From Actinomycetota bacterium (GTDB taxonomy: Bacteria > Actinomycetota > Thermoleophilia > Solirubrobacterales > Solirubrobacteraceae), in assembly GCA_005883255.1 (NCBI GenBank), contig VAXS01000007.1, positions 1-8,597 on the forward strand: 8,597 nucleotides of DNA, in the 5' to 3' direction. The notes under the pieces are model-generated. The model was not told where the DNA came from. It saw nothing but the letters and a program-made list of their open reading frames with translations, and did not search any database. The position numbers and the translations under genes are program-made. Positions within the stretch are counted from its first letter, which is position 1. Each line of letters starts with the position of its first letter. Shown here one piece after another: positions 5,458 to 8,597 of the stretch.

Positions 5458-6171
5458 ATGTCCGGGGACCACGCCACCGAGGCCGAGGAGGAGTACCTCC
5501 AGAGCCTGTTCTGGCTGCACGAGGCGGGCCTGCCGATGACGGGCGCCAACCTGGCGCGGGCCATGCAGCTGTCCGCTCCCACCGTCCACGAGATGCTCGG
5601 GCGCCTGGAGCGCGACGGCTACGTGGAGCGCGACGCCGACAAGAGCATCCGCTTCACCGAGCACGGCCGCCAGCACGCCGAGCAGGTGGTCTCGCGCCAC
5701 CGGCTGATCGAGCGCTTCCTCACCGACGTGGTCGGCGTCCCCTGGGACGACGTCCACGAGGAGGCCGAGCACCTCGAGCACGCGATGTCGCCCCGGTTCG
5801 AGGCCTACGTGCGCTCGGCGGTGGGCGACGCGAAGACGTGTCCACACGGCCATCCGATCGTGCCCGGGCGCCGGATCGAGGGCGTGCCGCTGGCGGACGT
5901 GGAGACCGGCGCCCAGGTCCGCGTCCTGCGGTTCGAGAACGAGGCCGAGGACCTCCTCCACTACCTCAAGGACGCCGGCCTGGAGCCGGGGCTCCAGGGA
6001 GTGGTGGAGCGCGCCGACGGCGACGAGGTGGTGGTCCGCTCCGACGGGCGCAGCCGCACGGTCACGGCCAGCGTGGCGGAGACCGTCTCGGTGCTGGCCG
6101 ACCCCTCGCCCCCGGCCCGCACCGCGCTGCCCGAGCAGCTGGTGCTGGCCAAGGACCGCTACGGCCGCTGA
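5458..6171 (+). CDS. DtxR/MntR-family metal-dependent transcriptional repressor, manganese-type ligand set
   Basis: Cytoplasmic DNA-binding regulator that binds divalent metal and represses metal-uptake genes. The 237-residue protein has three domains: winged helix (about 1-75, recognition helix near SAPTVHEMLGRL), dimerisation and metal-binding domain (about 76-145), and a C-terminal FeoA/SH3-like domain (about 148-213). Against DtxR, the segment H100-EEA-E104-HL-E107-H108 aligns with H98-DEA-C102-RW-E105-H106, so the primary-site cysteine of iron-sensing DtxR/IdeR is Glu here; E12 replaces Met10. H81 and E85 match ancillary ligands H79 and E83. A Glu at the Cys102 position is the hallmark of manganese-sensing MntR, so Mn(II) is the better guess. 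The conserved CPHGHPI (128-134) is present. Start ATG 5458 has TAGGCT 7 nt upstream and no Shine-Dalgarno. The stop abuts the aminotransferase stop with zero gap. No transporter gene is adjacent. Confidence 0.92.
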   Translation: MSGDHATEAEEEYLQSLFWLHEAGLPMTGANLARAMQLSAPTVHEMLGRLERDGYVERDADKSIRFTEHGRQHAEQVVSRHRLIERFLTDVVGVPWDDVHEEAEHLEHAMSPRFEAYVRSAVGDAKTCPHGHPIVPGRRIEGVPLADVETGAQVRVLRFENEAEDLLHYLKDAGLEPGLQGVVERADGDEVVVRSDGRSRTVTASVAETVSVLADPSPPARTALPEQLVLAKDRYGR

Positions 6172-7275
6172 TTAGGCGGCGACCGCCAGCGAGCGGTAGG
6201 CGTCGGCCAGCCGGCGCACGCCCTCGTCGATCTGGTCGGGCGTGACGCCCGAGTAGGCCAGCCGCAGCTGGTCTCGACCGCCCTCGAGCATGAAGTCGCT
6301 GCCCTTGACGAACTGGACGCCGCGCTGGGCCGCGGCCTCGAACAGCGCGTCGCCGTCCGTTCCCTCGGGCAGCTGCACCCACAGGAAGTAGCCGCCCTCC
6401 GGCGGCGTGAAACTGGCGTCCGGGAGCTCGCGCTCGAGCGCCGCGCACAGCCGCTCCGCGCGCTGGGCCAGCGCGCCCTTCACCGTCTCGATCGAGCGCT
6501 GGAGCGCGCCGCCGCGGCAGAACTCGTTGACGATCGCCTCCGCCACCATGCTGGGCGAGATGTAGGTGTTGGTGGCCAGCTTGCGCACGTCGGCGATGAG
6601 CTCCTCGGGCCCGACCAGGTAGCCCACGCGGATGCCCGGACACACGGTCTTGGAGAACGAGGAGGCGTAGACCACGTTCCCCTCGCCCTCGTCGAGATCG
6701 AGCATCGTGGGCAGGGTCTCGCCGCTGAAGCGCAGGGCGACGTAGGGGTCGTCCTCGAAGATCCGCATCTCGAAGCGGCGGGCCAGGTCGAGCAGCCGGT
6801 CGCGCCGCTCGCGCGAGAGCGTGACGCCCGCGGGGTTCTGGAAGTTGGGGATGATGTGCGCCAGTCGCGGACGCAGGCCGCCGTCCAGGCGCAGGGCCAG
6901 CTCGTCGACGTCGATCCCGTGCTCGTCGAGGTCGATCGCGTGCAGCTCCGCGCCCCGGGCGCGGAGGCTCAGGAGCGTGCGGTCGTACGTGGGCCGCTCG
7001 ACCACCACCGCGTCGCCCGCGTCCACCGCCACCTCGAACAGGAAGGCGTCGGCCTGCATCGAGCCGTTGGTGACGATCACCCGGGACGGCTCGACCCGGT
7101 GGCGCTCGGCGATCCAGTCGCGCAGCGGCGGATAGCCGACCGCGGTGCCGTAGGAGAAGGCGCCCCCGGGGTCCGAGCTGAATGCCCGGTCGGCGGCGGC
7201 GCGCAGGCCCTCGACGTCGACGATGTCCAGGGAGGGGGCGCCGCGGGCGAACGAGATGGGCTCCGACGAGCTCAC
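6172..7275 (-). CDS. PLP-dependent fold-type I aminotransferase (LysN/MocR-catalytic-domain-like)
   Basis: Aminotransferase of the class I/II subgroup that includes 2-aminoadipate and aromatic aminotransferases and the catalytic half of MocR regulators; 367 residues and no N-terminal winged-helix domain, so an enzyme rather than a regulator. Visible: YGTAVGYPPLRDWIAERH (42-59), TNGSMQADAF (69-78), PTYDR with Y97, PNFQNPAG (143-150) with N147, EDDPY (174-178) with D176 and Y178, the PLP lysine K209 in SSFSKTVCPGIRVGY with phosphate-binding R216, PEGGYFLWV (292-300) and substrate-carboxylate R338 in QLRLAYS. Substrate cannot be fixed from sequence. Start GTG 7275-7273 leaves little sequence before the SFARGAPSLD segment that usually opens this family; TAAGAT lies 6 nt upstream, its TAA being the stop of the upstream gene. 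The stop directly abuts the convergent metalloregulator. Confidence 0.92.
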   Translation of the reverse strand: MSSSEPISFARGAPSLDIVDVEGLRAAADRAFSSDPGGAFSYGTAVGYPPLRDWIAERHRVEPSRVIVTNGSMQADAFLFEVAVDAGDAVVVERPTYDRTLLSLRARGAELHAIDLDEHGIDVDELALRLDGGLRPRLAHIIPNFQNPAGVTLSRERRDRLLDLARRFEMRIFEDDPYVALRFSGETLPTMLDLDEGEGNVVYASSFSKTVCPGIRVGYLVGPEELIADVRKLATNTYISPSMVAEAIVNEFCRGGALQRSIETVKGALAQRAERLCAALERELPDASFTPPEGGYFLWVQLPEGTDGDALFEAAAQRGVQFVKGSDFMLEGGRDQLRLAYSGVTPDQIDEGVRRLADAYRSLAVAA

Positions 7276-7281
7276 CCGGCG

Positions 7282-7287
7282 ATCTTA
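7282..7287 (-). promoter_or_regulatory. Candidate -10 box TAAGAT for leaderless aminotransferase transcript
   Basis: On the minus strand TAAGAT (7287-7282) matches TATAAT at four positions and is followed by 6 nt and the aminotransferase GTG. Its first three bases are the TAA stop of the upstream gene. No Shine-Dalgarno is visible before the GTG. Confidence 0.5.
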
Positions 7288-7706
7288 CGATCCCAGCCCG
7301 ATCTCCAGCTCGCCGGGGCCGGAGTCCACCACCCGCAGCTCCCACGCCAGCGCGCGGCGCAGCTCGCCCACCAGGTCGAGCTCGCCCGCCAGGCGCAGCT
7401 CGAGCAGCGCCCGGTCGCCGGCGAAGCTGCGCACGTAGGCCTCCTGGACCCCGGCGATGCCGCCCACCGCCCGCTCGAAGTCGCCCAGCGACGCGATGTC
7501 CCGAAAGGGGCCGGCTCGGACGACCACGTCGCCGCTCCAGGTGGCCGGGTCGCGCTGGGCGCCGCGGGCGAACTCGTCCTGGAGCGTGCGGGTGGCCTCC
7601 TCCAGCTCCCGTCCCAGGCGCCCCAGATCCTCTCCCGTTGCAGCTCCTGCAGCTGGCGATCGATGTCGGCCAGGCTGGCCTCGAGGTCGGAGCGTCCCTC
7701 GGTCAC
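7285..7706 (-). pseudogene. Apparently frameshifted gene: coiled-coil N-terminus plus small alpha/beta domain
   Basis: Family not recognised. Reading from GTG 7706-7704 gives 25 protein-like residues, MTEGRSDLEASLADIDRQLQ then ELQRE, an amphipathic helix. After about 7632 this frame turns into Arg/Pro/Ser/Trp-rich shadow sequence. Another frame then takes over from about 7629: DLGRLGRELEEATRTLQDEF, a linker, WSGD, and a domain with VVVRAGPFRDIASLGDFERA, GVQEAYVRSFAGD and RALLELRLAGE, ending ELEIGLGS and TAA at 7287-7285. The second frame has no ATG or GTG before 7527, which lies after the helix. One inserted base between about 7643 and 7626 would join both parts into about 140 residues. A shift at run GGG or AGG, by mutation or assembly error, explains it best; no classical -1 slippery heptamer is visible. 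TAGGCT lies 9 nt before the GTG. If no frameshift exists, an 80-residue protein from 7527 is the alternative. Confidence 0.65.
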
Positions 7707-7715
7707 GGCGCGGCG

Positions 7716-7721
7716 AGCCTA
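7716..7721 (-). promoter_or_regulatory. Candidate -10 box TAGGCT for the frameshifted gene
   Basis: TAGGCT on the minus strand (7721-7716) is followed by 9 nt and GTG 7706. The hexamer is identical to both boxes in the SDR/metalloregulator gap. It supports 7706 as the start of the N-terminal frame and hence the frameshift interpretation. Confidence 0.45.
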
Positions 7722-7727
7722 GCAGCG

Positions 7728-7769
7728 GTGCTTGTAACCATCGCTACGATATCGGTGTACCGGGAGCAC
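7728..7769. promoter_or_regulatory. Promoter/operator candidate upstream of the six-helix membrane protein
   Basis: This AT-richer stretch holds TACGAT (7745-7750), a possible plus-strand -10 box about 40 nt before the ATG, and TTGTAA (7732-7737), too close to be its -35. The 8-bp palindrome CGATATCG lies at 7747-7754. GTGCT (7728-7732) and AGCAC (7765-7769) are inverted arms around it, and GTAACC (7734-7739) roughly mirrors GGTGTAC (7754-7760). The dyads do not share one centre, so a regulator site is only a possibility. Confidence 0.3.
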
Positions 7770-7779
7770 TAAGTGAACC

Positions 7780-7787
7780 AAGGAGGT
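7780..7787 (+). promoter_or_regulatory. Near-perfect Shine-Dalgarno AAGGAGGT fixing the ATG at 7791
   Basis: AAGGAGGT complements the 16S rRNA 3' end and stands just upstream of ATG 7791. It decides against the in-frame GTG at 7773, which lies before the motif. It contrasts with several genes here that lack any Shine-Dalgarno. Confidence 0.85.
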
Positions 7788-7790
7788 TCC

Positions 7791-8489
7791 ATGCTCAACC
7801 CCTCCGATGCCCACCACTTCCGGAAGATGGTGGCGGGCGTCTGCCTGATCCTCGCGCCGGTCTGCCTGCTGGCCGCGTCGATCGTCGCTCCGTCCTCGGA
7901 CAACAACTCGGCGGCGATCCTGCGGGCCACCGCGGCGCACCAGGATCGGTTCTACATCTCGACGGTGCTCGTGATCGTGGGGCTGGTCCTGCTCCTGCCC
8001 GCCGTGCTGGGGCTCATGCACATGCTGCGTGAGCGCCAGGTGGCGCTGGGGCAACTCGGCGGCGGGCTCACCCTGGTGGGCGTCCTGATGGGGATGCTCT
8101 TCTCGGGTGTCTCGCTCGTCCAATGGCAGATGGTCCGCGGCGGCTCGCGGGCCGACATGGTGGCGCTCTACCACCGCTTCACCCACACGGCCGGGACGCA
8201 GGTGTTCCTGTTCTTCACCGTCGCCCTGACCGTGGGACTGGTGGCGCTGGCGTACGGCCTCTACCGGGCCCACGCCATCCACTGGTCCACCGCCGGCGCG
8301 CTGGTGGCGGGAGCGGTGGTGCTCCAGATCGCGTTCTTCGTCGGCAACACGGCGGCGTGGTTCATCGTCGCCACCGCGATCCTGCTCGTGGCCCTGGCGA
8401 CGATCGGGCGCACGGTGCTGCTGGAGACCGACGCCGACTGGGAGCACACGCCCGAGTTCAGGGGGTTCCGACCGGCGGCGACGCACTAG
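7791..8489 (+). CDS. Hypothetical six-helix integral membrane protein
   Basis: Not assigned to a family with confidence; it resembles small actinobacterial multi-pass proteins of DUF4386-like type, a comparison from memory only. The 232-residue product has about six hydrophobic segments: 14-33, 56-78, 87-108, 137-158, 166-186 and 188-207. A polar loop SSDNNSAAILRATAAHQDRF (35-54) lies between helices 1 and 2, and a longer loop around MVRGGSRADMVALYHRFTHT (114-133) between helices 3 and 4. The short tail ETDADWEHTPEFRGF is hydrophilic. No catalytic motif, transporter signature or cysteine cluster is visible. Start is ATG 7791 with a strong Shine-Dalgarno, unlike its neighbours, implying a leadered transcript. 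The gene stands alone on the plus strand and ends before a strong hairpin. Confidence 0.85.
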   Translation: MLNPSDAHHFRKMVAGVCLILAPVCLLAASIVAPSSDNNSAAILRATAAHQDRFYISTVLVIVGLVLLLPAVLGLMHMLRERQVALGQLGGGLTLVGVLMGMLFSGVSLVQWQMVRGGSRADMVALYHRFTHTAGTQVFLFFTVALTVGLVALAYGLYRAHAIHWSTAGALVAGAVVLQIAFFVGNTAAWFIVATAILLVALATIGRTVLLETDADWEHTPEFRGFRPAATH

Positions 8490-8504
8490 GGACCCAAACC
8501 CGTG

Positions 8505-8527
8505 GGGTGGCCGGCGCCTGGCCACCC
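8505..8527 (+). repeat. Inverted repeat GGGTGGCC-7nt-GGCCACCC after the membrane protein
   Basis: Perfect 8-bp arms around loop GGCGCCT, beginning 16 bp after the stop codon. No T-run follows, so as a terminator it would be incomplete; it may act with the next hairpin or stabilise the mRNA 3' end. Confidence 0.5.
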
Positions 8528-8530
8528 ATA

Positions 8531-8573
8531 CACGACCGGCGGGCGCCCAGAATGGGCGCCCGCCGCGTGTTTC
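8531..8573 (+). terminator. Strong rho-independent-type hairpin downstream of the membrane protein
   Basis: A perfect 12-bp GC stem (8537-8548 with 8554-8565) closes on the 5-nt loop AGAAT. An outer CACG (8531-8534) and CGTG (8566-8569) can add 4 bp across a 2-nt bulge. The plus-strand tail reads TTTC. It is the only long intergenic hairpin in the window and sits between a plus gene and a possible converging minus gene. Confidence 0.7.
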
Positions 8574-8597
8574 AGGCCGGGACCCCGCCCAGGATGT
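8572..8597 (-). CDS. Possible C-terminal end of a converging minus-strand gene, cut by window edge
   Basis: On the minus strand the last 26 bases can be read as ...ILGGVPA followed by TGA (8574-8572). The reading is open to the edge and the preceding double hairpin fits a convergent gene boundary. Eight codons are too few to prove coding, and no product can be named. Confidence 0.25.

Noticed and set aside
6062..7345. Minus-strand open frame of 427 codons overlapping the aminotransferase
   Set aside because: Low-complexity Arg/Gly/Ala shadow; the other minus frame encodes the complete aminotransferase.
7626..7643. Programmed -1 ribosomal frameshift in the small gene
   Set aside because: No X XXY YYZ slippery heptamer and no evident downstream pseudoknot; a lost base by mutation or sequencing error is simpler.
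7719..8525. Minus-strand open frame antisense to the six-helix membrane protein
   Set aside because: His/Arg/Gln-rich shadow translation with no hydrophobic pattern; the plus frame has a strong Shine-Dalgarno and clear membrane helices.
1..8597. Anti-phage system, toxin-antitoxin pair, CRISPR array, insertion sequence or prophage
   Set aside because: Searched by eye on both strands: no array-like direct repeats, no transposase or integrase motifs, and no known defence domains. The repair and regulatory genes are explained as housekeeping functions.

Overview
This is a GC-rich (by eye well above 70%) bacterial chromosome segment with tightly packed genes, frequent GTG starts and very short gaps. 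The protein style and the TANNNT boxes placed just upstream of start codons suggest an actinobacterium, most likely Thermoleophilia/Solirubrobacterales-like. That placement is inference and was not tested by any search. I see no rRNA, tRNA, CRISPR array, transposase, phage gene or integrase; it reads as ordinary chromosome.

Layout. A gpsA 5' end (minus, cut by the window edge) is followed by a compact type-1 glycerate kinase (minus, 127-1113). Divergent from it, with almost no gap, is a stand-alone LigD/Prim-PolC-type polymerase (plus, 1121-2266). A small one-helix membrane protein (minus, 2263-2709) converges on the polymerase. Next come an ECF-like sigma factor with a cysteine/histidine C-terminal tail (plus, 2873-3646) and, converging on it, a stand-alone ATP-dependent DNA ligase of LigC type (minus, 3650-4594). 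A short-chain dehydrogenase (minus, 4615-5412) lies just upstream of the ligase. Divergent from the SDR across 45 bp is a DtxR/MntR-type metalloregulator (plus, 5458-6171). Abutting it tail to tail is a fold-type I PLP aminotransferase (minus, 6172-7275), preceded by a small gene with an apparent single-base frameshift (minus, 7285-7706). A six-helix membrane protein (plus, 7791-8489) ends at a strong hairpin, and the last bases may hold the C-terminus of a converging minus gene.

Functional themes. (1) A polymerase and a ligase that are fused in classical LigD occur here as separate genes about 1.4 kb apart, with no Ku or nuclease gene in view. This resembles the mycobacterial LigC plus Prim-PolC arrangement, linked to gap-filling repair as well as end joining. 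(2) gpsA and glycerate kinase both act in three-carbon metabolism. (3) The metalloregulator and SDR share a tiny promoter region with mirror-image TAGGCT boxes, each exactly 7 nt from a start codon. The same box-to-start geometry recurs at gpsA, the aminotransferase and the frameshifted gene, which points to leaderless transcription. I find no clear anti-phage system or mobile element. The items most worth checking are the split polymerase/ligase pair, the sigma factor's zinc-finger-like tail, the mirrored leaderless promoters and the frameshift.
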